64,000 nucleotides of DNA from Tamarix chinensis (taxonomy: Eukaryota > Streptophyta > Magnoliopsida > Caryophyllales > Tamaricaceae): the NCBI GenBank assembly GCA_030549775.1, contig CM060177.1, positions 47,952,244-48,016,243 on the forward strand. Reading direction: 5' to 3'. Position 1 is the stretch's first letter, and every line of letters starts with the position of its first letter. Under the pieces are notes generated by a model. That model had not been told where the DNA came from, did no database searches, and saw only the letters and a list, made by a program, of their open reading frames with translations. Below are positions 13,125 through 24,117 of the stretch, one piece after another. The translations under genes were made by a program, and so were the position numbers.

Positions 13125-13560
13125 GGACCAGCCGATCCACCGGTTAGGAATAGTGGTTAGGGTTTTACCCTATGTGTGACCGATCCACCGGTAATAATAG
13201 TGGTTAGGACATGAGGTCCTATGTGTATCCGGCCCACCGGTTATAATAGTGGGGGATCCCGAGCTCAATAAAGACAAACTAGATCGTCAATGCTATTAAA
13301 AGATACTAATTACTTACAATGGAACACCATGCGAGCAGGAACCAGACCGATCCACCGGTCAGGAATAGTGGTTAGGGTTTTACCCTATGTGTGTCCGGCC
13401 CACCGGTTATAATAGTGGGGTGTTCCTGTTTTTGCATGGATATGATGCGAGCAGGAACCAGACCGATCCACCGGTCAGGAATAGTGGTTAGGGTTTTACC
13501 CTATGTGTGTCCGGCCCACAGGTTATAATAGTGGGGTGTTCCTGTTTTCGCATGGATTGA
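13125..13560 (+). repeat. 116-bp tandem repeats with CCGATCCACCGG / CCGGCCCACCGG motifs
   Basis: Two near-identical units begin GCGAGCAGGAACC at 13331 and 13447 (period 116), after a diverged unit at about 13128. Each holds two copies of an ACCGG-type motif next to AATAGTGG. On the opposite strand the motif reads CACTATTATAACCGGTGG, the form seen in minus-oriented copies B, D, E and F. Confidence 0.85.
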
Positions 13561-13739
13561 TAAAAGGCATGGTGTGTATCGACTTCTGATAAAATAAAGA
13601 TTAAATGATTAATCCAGACCTTTTTGGGCCTTATGTGTGGACTGTTGATTATAAGTTATGGATTTCACTTTATACTTCGATGTATCATATGTGTGGGTTA
13701 TAATTGTATGTGATCATTATCCTACATGAATTAATGTGT

Positions 13740-13835
13740 TATATGCCGGCCTTAGTATTCGGTTACCTTACTCGGTACGTAGCGTACTGATCACCCGTTT
13801 CATGGGTGCTGCTCATTCCCATGAGCAGAAGGCCC
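13740..13835 (+). other. Conserved block with perfect 8-bp hairpin (copy A)
   Basis: CTGCTCAT (13809-13816), loop TCCC, ATGAGCAG (13821-13828) form a perfect inverted repeat. Just upstream lies CGGTACGTAGCGTACTGATC and ACCCGTTTCATGGGT, another short inverted repeat. The whole 80-90 bp block recurs in copies C, D, E and F (see findings). Its function is unknown; it would lie in the transcribed part if the TATA box at 10937 is used. Confidence 0.7.
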
Positions 13836-14118
13836 GTCTAATTTGTTGCAGGTAGGAGATACTTACTTTGATGCTATCGATGTCTACGAGACATAAGGAG
13901 GGGCAGAATGATAGTTGGATTGGACCGATTTCTAGAGAGACGTGGCCGTTCTCTTTTAATTTATAACTCATGTTATTTTTATTATGTTTAAGTTGCCGAA
14001 ACAACTTTGTTAATGTTGTTTGATTATTATTTGAAAAACAATAGTTGGTATTTCAAATTATGTAAGACTTGCGCATACTCTGATTTTCAATTTTTAAATT
14101 TGAATTTATATGGTATTA

Positions 14119-15419
14119 ATTCTAATCACCCACCTCCAAGACCATAGTATGATCACTCAAAAGTCAAGGAAAAAAATATGTTAAAATGCATAGAAAATTA
14201 GCAAGGAAAAGAGAAGATAATCAAAGGAGCAAAGGATGATCTAGTTGTGTGAACAAAGGGTGATGGTTGGTGTGTTTTGCATGAAAAATTCACACACCAT
14301 AGGGGAAAATGAGCTACTCACATTGATAAGGGTATAATGTAAGGTCCCAACGTTGGGTCTTGATGGATATGTGAGGAGTGGATGATGGGGTGGTGAGGTG
14401 GCATGAAGGGGTAGTGTTTCTAGGGCTAGTTTGTGAGAGGTTAGCGGTGCGAGTTGGTGGTGGTTGTGTGAGATGTGGATGGTGGTGGTGATGATGTGGC
14501 ATGGTTATGCTAAAAAATAAGAAGAGAAAAAAATGGTGTGATTGTGAATGGGAATAATGGTGAAACACTGAAGAATACAAAGGGAGTTTGGAGGAGAGTT
14601 TCAAAGCAAAGTAGAGGGACCTCTAATTGGGTTTGAAATAAAATGATAGAAGAGGGGAGAATTTATACACTCGATTGTGTGAAAATGATGTTGTGTGAGG
14701 AAGTTTGAGTAATTCTAAGTTGGGTAACAAAAGAAAGGTAATAGGGGCATAGGGAATATAAGGCGGAGTAAGGTTATAAAGTGATTTAATTAACTAGCCA
14801 GTCCTGGGGGAAGAAACAATGTATAAAAAATAAAAATAAAGTGGATCTCATGAGGGTGAGGGAAAAAGGAAAAGAAGGGTTTAAGGGTTGGGTGGATAAT
14901 TTATAGGTTAAGGGTGGAATCAAATACTGCTTGCCCAAAAATTATGGTGAAAAAGTTCACCGCATTACATCATGTCAAGTGCTAGCTGCAATTATTTGTG
15001 GTTTAGGACTTGCGTATCTTTAATTTATTAGAAACACCACCCACCTTAAAAGATTTTAGATTTATCAAAGGTTTCTTCAATTGCAAGAATTTGCCTCAAA
15101 TACTGGTAAACCAAACTCTATTTAACAAGGTTAAACTCCTAATCAAGGATGAAAATATTAGAGAGACAAAATGGCTTATGACCCTGATTGTCAATCTCAC
15201 TAATATAGAGTCATGATAGAGTAAAAATATTCACTTGGTGACTCCTCAATGTGTTGGCTAATTAATGATGGCCTTTCCCTCCATCATGAACCATAAGGTA
15301 CTCTTTCTATGTAGGAGCTACGTGGGTTATCCGTTTTGTGGTAAGATAGTCTAGAGCTAACATATATTAAACAAAATTATGGTTTATATGTTGAAATTTT
15401 TCGCTTATTATGGAAAACC
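14119..15419. other. Non-coding, probable old repeat fragments
   Basis: This stretch sits between the broken end of copy A and recognisable copy E. 14130-14960 has the purine-rich make-up of the promoter-proximal half of minus-oriented family members. 15010-15420 resembles nothing I know. The short ORFs (minus 14314-14604, plus 15010-15216) are not credible genes. Confidence 0.35.
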
Positions 15420-18400
15420 ATGCACTAAAAACAGGAGTCGCTACTACTCTGATCAATAGAAGATTGACCATTGGCCAATCTCATACTAACTAAAAGGCTA
15501 AAGGTACAAATTTTATTAACACGAATGATCAACAAAAACCATGATAGTTCAACATTCATTAATAAAACCAGAGTATACAAATGTTAAGGTTAAAACATGA
15601 ATGAAAGATAGTACAAACAACTCCCACTATGGGAAATAAAAACTGTATGAAAAATAGAAAATGATAAGTCAGGAGAACACCCTCTTGGACCCCACACTAG
15701 GTACATCGGGTCATCACTCTACCCCACCTAAGGCATCATACACATCAAAGTCATTGAGGGCATCATCTCTTACATGTACAAACTCAGGAAGGACCACTCT
15801 TTGTGGGAATGAGCAGCACCCATAAAATAGATGATTAGTATGCTACGTACTAAATAAGGTAATTATATGGATAAGACGGAGCATAACATGTAAAAGTAAA
15901 TAATGCAAGCAGTAACTCAATCAAATTAGTCATCATTATTAGAATTTTGACCATTAATATTATCTTTATTCATCTCTTAAATTATATCCACGTGAGTACG
16001 GGAACTCTACTATTATAGCACGTGGAATGAAAATAACTACTCCATGGCAGAACACACCTAGCCACTATTATAGCCAGTGGACCGTAAATGCTACTCCAGG
16101 GCAAAACACACCTGGCCACTATTATAGTTGGTGGACCGAAAATATTACTCTAGGGTAGAACGCACCTAGCCACTATTATAGCCAGTGAATAGAAATTCAT
16201 CCTAACCTAGCCTCGACCCACGTGGTGTTCCGATGTGAGTAATTTGTGTCTTTTTCATGACTTATTTTCATCCTAAGTTTGATTTATCGAGCTCAAAACC
16301 CCCGCTATCATACCCGGTGGAATGGAAATGCTAGTTTAGGGCAAAATACACCTAGCCATTATTTTAGCCAGTGGAATGGAAATCATCCTAGGCCTAGGCC
16401 CGACTCGATACCTTTTTACTTTAAGTAATCAATGTTTTATATGTGTCTTATTCCACAAATAACCCCCAACTAAACATGTATGTCCCCAATGGACTTTCCC
16501 AACTCATTACTACTCTACCACCCCAGACTTCCTTAATGACCCTATCCTATAGCTTGGGACCTCTACACTCCCCATGACTCTAGGACCTTTTTTTCTCCTT
16601 CCACCCTACTCACCATGAATCCAAAAGCCCCCATACATGTGGGTTAAGTCCCACTTCTCCATTTCTCCACCTAGGCTCACCATCCCCTACTAGGGTTACC
16701 CTTTGAAACCCTAAAGTGGCATGTATGGCCCTAGCCTCTCTTTTTCATATATAGCCTATACTCCCCCTTGATTCCAAAACCATTGCTCCACTCAACCCAC
16801 TCCAAACATCACAACCCTACTCTCCAACTTCCACGTGTGATAAGAAACCTTAGTTGGTCACCCTAAAACCGTAATACCCTCTTTTCTTTTACACCTTCCC
16901 CTTACACACAAACTCCACCCTCCTTTTCACTTGACTCTCACTCTTTATATGACACGCTCCTAATCTCAACCTAAATTCCAATCAACCTCTATAAATTCTC
17001 TCATAACACCCCATACTTAGGGTTTTCCCCCAAAAATCCTAGTTAGGCTCCCATGCACACTTCCACCAACCCACGTACAATCTCCTTCCCAAATACTCCA
17101 ATCAACCAAAATACTCTTTCCTCCCTATGTTTAAACCTCAAACTAATTGTTTCCACATAAAATTTTCCCCCATGCAAGCCTCACACTCCCCATATAAGAT
17201 TTTACTCTAACCCTTCATTTTATTATTTTCTTCCTTTATTTTATCACCCATATGTCACAACACACTTAGGATTTTCCCCTACTTCTCCTTACTCACTCCA
17301 CCCTCTTTATTTCTTTTAGATCCCCACAACCACTCAAATCCACCTAAGAGCATGTCATACGTAACAAGTGATATTATAAATCATATCATCCATATTACAT
17401 ATATTATAAATCATACACCATATACCTTAGCTCCTTGTAAGTCAAGCTGCACTGCACACATATTCAGTCCACATTCACATGTAAGTACACAATATATATC
17501 ATTACACCTATAAGCACATAAATCACAGCAAACCCAAGCATTAACCATATCCTTACCTAAAGGACACCAGATTTGGAGCATGAATCATACGCCTCCTCAT
17601 GAGAACAATTTTGTTCACAACCTATAAGAAATGGAACATTAGTTATTTAACCTTCTTCTTAATCCTTTTTCCTTTTTCTTTTATTTCCCTAACTAAATAT
17701 TAGTAATAATAATAATATTATTATTATTATTAGTATTAGTATTAGTATTATTAAAATATTTAAAATAAAATATACTAAATAAGTATAATGGTTAAGGGCA
17801 CAACCAAAAAAGGACGATAGGTAGGGGTTAGCGGAGGCAGCAGCGCATAGTGGTGGTGGTGGTGATGGAAAATAAGAGGTTTTGTGGTTGGAAAAGAGGT
17901 GAGGAGCTAGGTTTTCTTGGTTGGTAAAGTTTTTGGGTTAGAGGAGGTCGTGGTGGTGCCTTAGGCACCGAGGCAGTGCGGTTGTGGTGGTGGTTGAGAG
18001 AGAAGGAGAGAAAAGAAGGAGGAAGGAGGGGAAGTAAAGGGGAATTGGTGGTGTGGGAAGGTAGGGAAAGGTTTTATGGGTAGGAAGGGAGGCAGTGGGG
18101 ATGGTGGTTGTTGCAGTGGTGACGGGGCAAGTGGCAGAGATGGGTGCAAAATGGCAACTCAAGCTACCCACTTTGCACAAGTGGGAGAGAAGAGGGAAGG
18201 GAGTTACGGGTAGAGGAAGGTCTCGTTAGGTGGAGAGTGATGTAGGGAAGAGGAAGAGAGGGTGTGGCGACGACGGCGGTGGCGACAGCTGAAAGGGCTA
18301 TGCAAGGAAGTTGGGGTGGTTTTTGAATAGCAGAAAAGACAGAATGGAGGGCACAGGAGGGGGTATATATAGGGGAGATGGTTGGGGGAAGTGGAAAAAG

Positions 18401-18590
18401 GAAGGAAGAAGATAAGGGGAGGGGTGGTTGGCTACCGACCAGTGCAAGTCGTACGATAGGTGACATGGCAATGGGGATTTGCAAGGTTGTAGGGGGGTTA
18501 GGTGGGGGCTCTGGGGTCATAGGAGCAAGGGGACCAGTGCGAGGTAGTGCCAGCTGCACGCCCTATAGGTCTGAACGAGGAGAGGGTGAG
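15420..18590 (-). mobile_element. Giant LTR-like element, old copy E, first part
   Basis: An old, diverged family member in minus orientation. It keeps the hairpin block (15801-15862, GGGAATGAGCAGCACCCAT then GCTACGTAC), an array of CACTATTATAGCCAGTGG motifs (about 16008-16380), a (TTA/TAA)n tract (about 17699-17757) and a TATATATA string near 18363 that would serve minus-strand transcription. The left boundary is uncertain. Copy B inserted at 18591 and split it; E resumes at 23661. Confidence 0.6.
16008..16380 (-). repeat. CACTATTATAGCC(A/G)GTGG motif array, copy E
   Basis: At least four copies of CACTATTATAGCCAGTGG or close variants, spaced about 60-70 bp and alternating with GGGCAAAACACACCT-like phrases. 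The arrangement corresponds to arrays in copies B, D and F. Confidence 0.75.
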
Positions 18591-18690
18591 TGTAACACCC
18601 CAAAATTCACTACTGAAAATTTTTGTTTAATTAAAAGAAAATTAGCGGAAGCAAATTAATAAACCGTGAACTTTGGGAGTATTACCGCCA

Positions 18691-18736
18691 CACTTAGTAC
18701 CAGACCGGCTCACTTATACCGTTCCGGTACCAAGTG
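18691..18736 (-). other. Terminal-proximal hairpin, copy B
   Basis: CACTTAGTACC (18691-18701) and GGTACCAAGTG (18726-18736) pair over 11 bp with one mismatch (a possible G-U pair in RNA). The hairpin lies about 100 bp from the TGTAACA end. Copies C and D have the same structure at the same distance from that end. Confidence 0.7.
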
Positions 18737-19319
18737 CTAAGGCTAAAGGAGTGAAATCAAAAATTTTCATGAAACTTAAGCATAAATTAACTAGAGTAGC
18801 GCGGTAAATGATTTATCAGAGTAAAATCCACCAGTGGTGGTTACAAATGACAATATATCGAGTTTATAAATTTTAAAGAGGCAAATTAAAAACTTAACAA
18901 GTCCGGATAGTTCCTTACGCTCATTCCCGAGACCCACTTGAAAGCATCGAACAAGACCTGCAAGGGGCACTGCCCATTGAATAGGCAGGGGCCCCACTAA
19001 GGGAACCCTTCAGTACTACGGTACTGAGTAACCCTTTAAAAACGCGCTTAAAGACAGGCACGCAATGTCACACATGATATACTAGGATAACCGTACATAA
19101 CGACATATGTGAATATAACAATCAGATCCATACATTCACGTATCCAACAGGTCAATCAAATATTAATGGTATATACATAACATTCACCTTTGTCCATTCG
19201 CATACTTAACAAGTTAATCGAATGTTAATAGGCGATAATGAATAATCGATACTTTAGGGCCTTAAGGCCATTAATCCATCATTAATCAATCATCTCAAAT
19301 TTTATATGTCCATGTGAGT

Positions 19320-19680
19320 GCGGGAACCCCACTATTATAGCCCGGTGGACCGGAAATATATACAGGACAAAACGCTCCTGGCCACTATTATTCGTCGGTG
19401 GGTCGGTCTCCAGGGCAGAACGCTCCTGGCCACTATTATTCGCCGGTGGACCGGTCTGGCCCCGACTCACAAGGTCTTCCACTATAAGTGATTAGTATTT
19501 TTCCCATATCTTATCGATTTTACGTTTGGTTTGCTGAGCACGGTAACCCCCACTATTATAGCCGGTGGACCGGAAATATACAGGGCAAAACGCTCCCGAC
19601 CACTATTGTTCGCCGGTGGCACGGTCTCCAGGGCACCCCGGCTCCTGGCCATTATTATTCGCCGGTGGACCGGTCTGGGC
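19320..19680 (-). repeat. CACTATTATAGCCGGTGGACCGG-type motif array, copy B
   Basis: Six or so copies of a phrase made of CACTATTAT, a short link and CGGTGGACCGG, in two blocks (about 19328-19456 and 19548-19676). The CCGGT-GG-ACCGG core is an inverted repeat. Between the motifs lie CAGGGCAAAACGCTCC-like phrases. Confidence 0.8.
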
Positions 19681-20589
19681 CCCGGCTCAGCATCTTCCTC
19701 TTTAAGTGATTAGTGTCTTAAACGTATCTTATTCGGAAGTGTTCCACCCTTGACATGCATGGCTAACTATATCCACACTTATCCTCCCAGAAGGGCCCGT
19801 CCCATATCTTGAGATCTCTGCACCTCCTAACTCGGTTCTCTCCAAAAACCCTAACTCGGGCCTATGTGGCCCATCCTTCTCCGTAGCACACATCCCAACT
19901 AATTCAACACCCCACACGTCACGACCCTTAGATCCAATCCTCACTTTCTACCCCACTCATTCTCTTTTACTTATATTATTTTCTTTTTCTTTTTCTACCT
20001 TCTCACATTAGGGTTTCTTCCTAACCCTAGTTGGGTCTCCTACGCACCCTTATACCGTCCCACGTACTATTTTTCGCCCGAAGCTCCCAGACACCCAAAC
20101 GACACTTCTGTTACCTTCCTCACATCCTGAGGTAACTTTCCACACGTAAAGTCTGCCCCCATACGGACTCTAACCATCCCATGCAAATCCTAGTTTCTCC
20201 CGTACCTACCTTAGCCAACTTACTTCCCTTTGGTCATCTTTCTCTCTCATTACTCTTTTTCATGCCTCCATACCCGATTACCACATTAATTATCCTAGCA
20301 TGCATGTCCCTAAGGGCCACATCACATCACATCATAACACATAGCATATCCATATCAGCACATACCAAAAAGAGCACATGAACACACCTTGGTTCCAAGC
20401 CATACCACACATGAGACAATTAAAATAGCAACATATAGGTCTCGACATAAAAATTATACAAGGCATTCAAGGCACGTAGGACATATAGCACACGTTTGAC
20501 TTTAGCTACACCCTTACTCGGTTTAGGTTACCGAGCTATCTTTCACATAAATTAGGCCCCTAGACGTCCTTTATAACCGTTACATTTAA

Positions 20590-21480
20590 TATATTCCCCA
20601 TTTAGTTTGTTAGATTATCAATTTACCCATTTCCTTTATTATAATTAAAAAATCACCCATTAGTTGGTCAAATTACCAATTTACCCCCGTTCATTATCCT
20701 AATTACCAAATTACCCCTCTAGTTGGTTAAATTACCAAATTACCCCTCACATTTGTCATATTTACGATTTTACCCTTCTCCATTATTAAGTCATCAAATT
20801 ACCCTTTAATTATTTAAATTATTATTTTTACCCTTCTCAATTATTATAGTTACCAATTTACTCCTTTTCAATTTTCACTTTTACCCCTTTGATTTACAAA
20901 TTACCATTTTACCCCTTCACCTTCAAACTTACCATTTTACCCGCTTAACTTCCAAAAATTACCATATCGCCCTTTTACTTATTAAAATTCCATTTATCCT
21001 TAATTATGAAATTACTATCTTACCTCTTTTAATTCTCAAATTACCATTCTACCCGTTATCACAAAATTACTATTTTACCCTCTAATTATAAAATTATAAT
21101 TTTACCCTTTTATTACAAAATTACCAAATTATCCTTGTTATTACAATTTACCAAATTACCTTTCATGATAGAATTTCCATTTTGCCCATTTATTACAAAA
21201 TTACAACTTTAACCTTTTATCATAAAATTACCATTTTGCCCTCTTCTTACAAAATTACCATTTTACGATTTAATCACAAATTACTATTTTACCCTTTATT
21301 TACAAAATTAATATTTTTCCCCTTTAATTATAAAATTACCAAATTACCCCTTTTATTTCCAAATTTCCCAAATTGCCATTTTAATTCAAAATTACCAAAT
21401 TGCCCTTTTAATTGGAAATTACCAATTTATCCTTTCACTTACAAATTTACCATCTTATCCCTTATCACTCCACTTATATT
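20590..21480 (-). repeat. About 30-bp degenerate minisatellite (ATTACCATTTTACCC)
   Basis: Roughly 25-30 diverged units of about 30-35 bp, each built on AAATTACCATTTTACCC plus a variable AT-rich spacer (TTTTATTACA and similar). It is absent from copies A and C at the equivalent place, so it grew within the lineage of copy B. The ORF at 21182-21511 is a by-product of the repeat. Confidence 0.9.
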
Positions 21481-22379
21481 AAATTATTATTATTACTACA
21501 TAAAATATTAACTTAAATCCCTCATCTTCAATTTTTGTAATTAATGTAACATTATTAGCACCCATTTATGTATTCTAGGCCATAATCGTGCACAAGACAC
21601 ATTAACAAAATTCACAAAGGCTCACAAAATACTAATCATGCAATAAAGATCACAATACCATAATAAAACGTGGATAATACTTAACATTTTCACTAATATC
21701 CAACTTCTACCTTAAACAATTTCTCAAAACATGGCATATAATCTATCATACTTCCTTTTCATCAACCAACTCAAGAAAACATACATAATATACTAGATAA
21801 CATATATTAAACATAATACACATTAAAAAGGCCTAATGTGCTAACATACGTTAATCCATATATTTAAGCGGGATTTAACGGTTACCTCGATTTCGCAAAA
21901 CGAACCTTACCGGTATTCCGGTTAAAGGTCCAAGCCTTGATTATAAAAACCAATACCTAAAAATAATATAAAGATTTATTACATTAGAAAAGATAAAAAC
22001 CAAATCATAAGGCTTATAACACTTAATTACTCAAATAATTAAACTAAAATATTTTTATACCTTAAAAATATTAAACAAGTAAACCAAAGAGGGCAGCAGC
22101 TCATACTGCTCATGCAGCATGAGCTACATGCAGAGAAAGAATAAAAAGAGGGGCTCGAAGGTGGTGGAAGTAGGGAAAATGGGTATTTTTGGGTTCGTAG
22201 TTTGGGGTTAGAAAAGAAGGTGGTTGGGGGCGGATTTGGGGCAAGGGAATGGTGCAAAATTGGAGAGGGGTGTAGTTGGTTGTCGGGGATGGGTTGAAGG
22301 TGGCTAAGGGCGGCGGAGGCGGCGGCAGCAGCAAGGCGAAGGTGGCGGCCGAGGAGGGAGGTCGAGATGGGGCTGGCGA

Positions 22380-23340
22380 GGAAGGAAAATGAGGAGGAAA
22401 AATGGAGGCTCTCGGGTGACGGTTTCGACCAAAGGAGAATTGGGGATGGTAGAGGGGGTTGCAGAGAGTAATAAGGTGGCTCAGGTGGCGGCGAAAGCGG
22501 CGGGACGGCGGCGTAATGAGGCGTTGCAGGGCGGTTGCCGAGAAGGGGGTGAACGGGAGAGAAAAGAAGAGAGGAGGAAGGATGGGGCTGCGGGGTGGCT
22601 CAACGGGGACTGTGATGGTTCGAGGATGAGGCAGGGGGTGGCAGGAGGTGGTGCAGGTGGTGGTTGAGGCAGCGTAAGCGGCGGAGCGGCGGCGGTGAAA
22701 CAAAAACAGGGGGAGAGAAGGGAGGAGAAGAAAGGGAGAAAAGAGAGGCTCGGGAGCATGGGGAAGGCTCGAAAAAAAAATGCAGAAAGGGCAGGGAAGG
22801 AGGATTAAATAGAAGAGGAAGAGAAGGGGAGGGATAGGGCGGCTCGAGGGGTGTCGGTAGGGTGGTAGGGGAATGGAGTTGCAGGGAGAGGGAAGGGTTA
22901 TGGCAATGGCAGGGAGAGGGAGAGGGAGACAGGAATGGGCAGAGAAAACGACGCGAGGGAGAGAGAGAGAGGGAGAGAGACAGGCGAGTCAACGGGGGAG
23001 AGGGAGCTGCAGATCCGGCGGCGTAAATCTCGCCGGTGATGAGGGAGGAAGAAGACGAAGGAAGAAGGAAGAAGAAATGGTCGGGGTTGGGCGTGCAAGG
23101 GTGGACCGGCCGAAGAAAGAAAAAAAAGAAGCAGACCGGTCGAGGAAGAAAGAAAAGAAAGGAGGAGGGGGGCGGCCGGCTCGACGCAGGAGGAGGCAGG
23201 AAACTGGGCCAGCCCAGTCGCGCAGGAGGGAAAGAGGGAGAGGGCAGGCCGGCTGGCCGGCGGCCCAAGGAAGGAAAAAAAAAAGAGAAAAAGAAAGAAA
23301 ATGGAGAAGAAGGAAAAAGGGAAAAAGGGAAAGGAAAATT
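22380..23340 (-). other. GC-rich, purine-rich upstream part of copy B
   Basis: The plus strand is dominated by GGAGG, GAAAG and GGCGG runs; on the minus (element) strand this is CT-rich, as in the 10240-10760 and 44940-45450 parts of copies A and C. It gives long overlapping ORFs in several frames on both strands, the mark of low-complexity sequence, and no domain is recognisable. Its position before the presumed start site suggests U3 promoter sequence. Confidence 0.6.
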
Positions 23341-23660
23341 ATTTTAATTAAAATAATTTAATTTATAAATGGTAAGGTAAAATATTTTTGGATAATAAGT
23401 TTATTTAACAATTTAATTGAAATATGAGGATTTAAAGGGATAATTTTAGTAAAATAATAATTTAGAAAATTATTTAAATAATAAGAGTATGATAAAATAA
23501 AAAATATTTATTTTAATTTGTTAAAATATTTATACCAACTTTCAAACACTCAAAAATCCATAAAACAATTAAATAAAAAAATATTTAAAAGCTAATTTAT
23601 CCAAAATAAAATTTATTTACTAAAATATAGGGTTTTAAAAATCCGGGGGATTACAGTGAG

Positions 23661-24117
23661 GGGAGAGAAAGAAACAAAACTGCAAAGAAACCATGCTTAT
23701 AGCTCCGATCGGGGAGAGGTTGAAGATAGGGGTAGAAAGGGAAGAAAGAAAGAAAAGGAAGGAGAAAAGGGGGAAAGAGGGGGCACAGGAGTGGGCGTGG
23801 GGGCAGCGCAAAGGAAAAGAAAAAGAAGGGAGAGTGGGTTAGGGGAAGGAAAGGAAATGAAAGGATGGGGAGAGAAGGATTAGGCTCGCGCTGGGCGTAG
23901 CCTGGTACGGCGAGGGAGGGGGAAGAAAGAAAAAAAAAGAAGAAAAGGAGAAAGAAAAAAGTGAGATGATTGGGTGGTTTGGGATTTATTTTATTTTTTT
24001 GGAATGTTAGGAATAATATAATTAGTAATGATAATAAAAATTATTAATTTATAAATTTTTATTGTAATTTATTTTAGTTTATTAAATAATTATAGCATCC
24101 ACTAGTTAGATCCCTAC
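23661..24117 (-). mobile_element. Giant LTR-like element, old copy E, second part
   Basis: Continuation of copy E beyond B: purine-rich (GGGGAGAGAAAG, GAAAGAAAGAAAAGG), then AT-rich. It may end at TCCCTACA (about 24110-24117), a decayed version of the GGATTACA end of B. The boundary is tentative. Confidence 0.5.

Larger units (their letters stand above)
9800..14118 (+). mobile_element. Giant LTR-like element, copy A (3' end missing)
   Basis: It begins TGAAATACCCCGAAAATTTC, preceded by ACTAG as a possible left target site. It matches copy C (44500-48974) almost base for base along its whole length in the same orientation, but the match stops near 14118, so the last 150-160 bp of C are absent. 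Order of parts: AT-rich start; pyrimidine-rich then GC-rich stretch; TATAAATA at 10937; leader-like sequence; AT-rich (TTA)n region; telo-box minisatellite; 116-bp tandem repeats; hairpin block. No protein is encoded. TG start, TATA position and the 5-bp duplications of its relatives support a solo LTR of a retrotransposon with very long LTRs. Confidence 0.75.
18591..23655 (-). mobile_element. Giant LTR-like element, copy B, complete with TSD
   Basis: It starts TGTAACACCCCAAAATTC and ends GGGGGATTACA, flanked on both sides by GTGAG (18586-18590 and 23656-23660): a perfect 5-bp target duplication. Length is 5065 bp. It is the reverse of copies A and C: its first 150 bp match the right end of C reversed, and it ends in purine-rich then AT-rich sequence like the reversed start of A and C. 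It differs by a 0.9-kb array of ATTACC..TTTACCC repeats. There are no internal duplicated ends, so it is one LTR-like unit rather than a full retrotransposon. The Pro/Ser-rich or Arg/Glu-rich ORFs at 22100-23360 are compositional artefacts. Confidence 0.85.

Noticed and set aside
12495..13560. Repeat arrays as a CRISPR-like or telomere array
   Set aside because: Units are degenerate, without constant spacers, in a plant nuclear context; TTTAGGG is not in perfect tandem.
22110..23361. Long overlapping ORFs (up to 222 codons) on both strands
   Set aside because: Low-complexity Ser/Pro/Phe or Arg/Lys/Glu strings from a GC-rich purine/pyrimidine tract inside copy B. No domain, and open in several frames at once.
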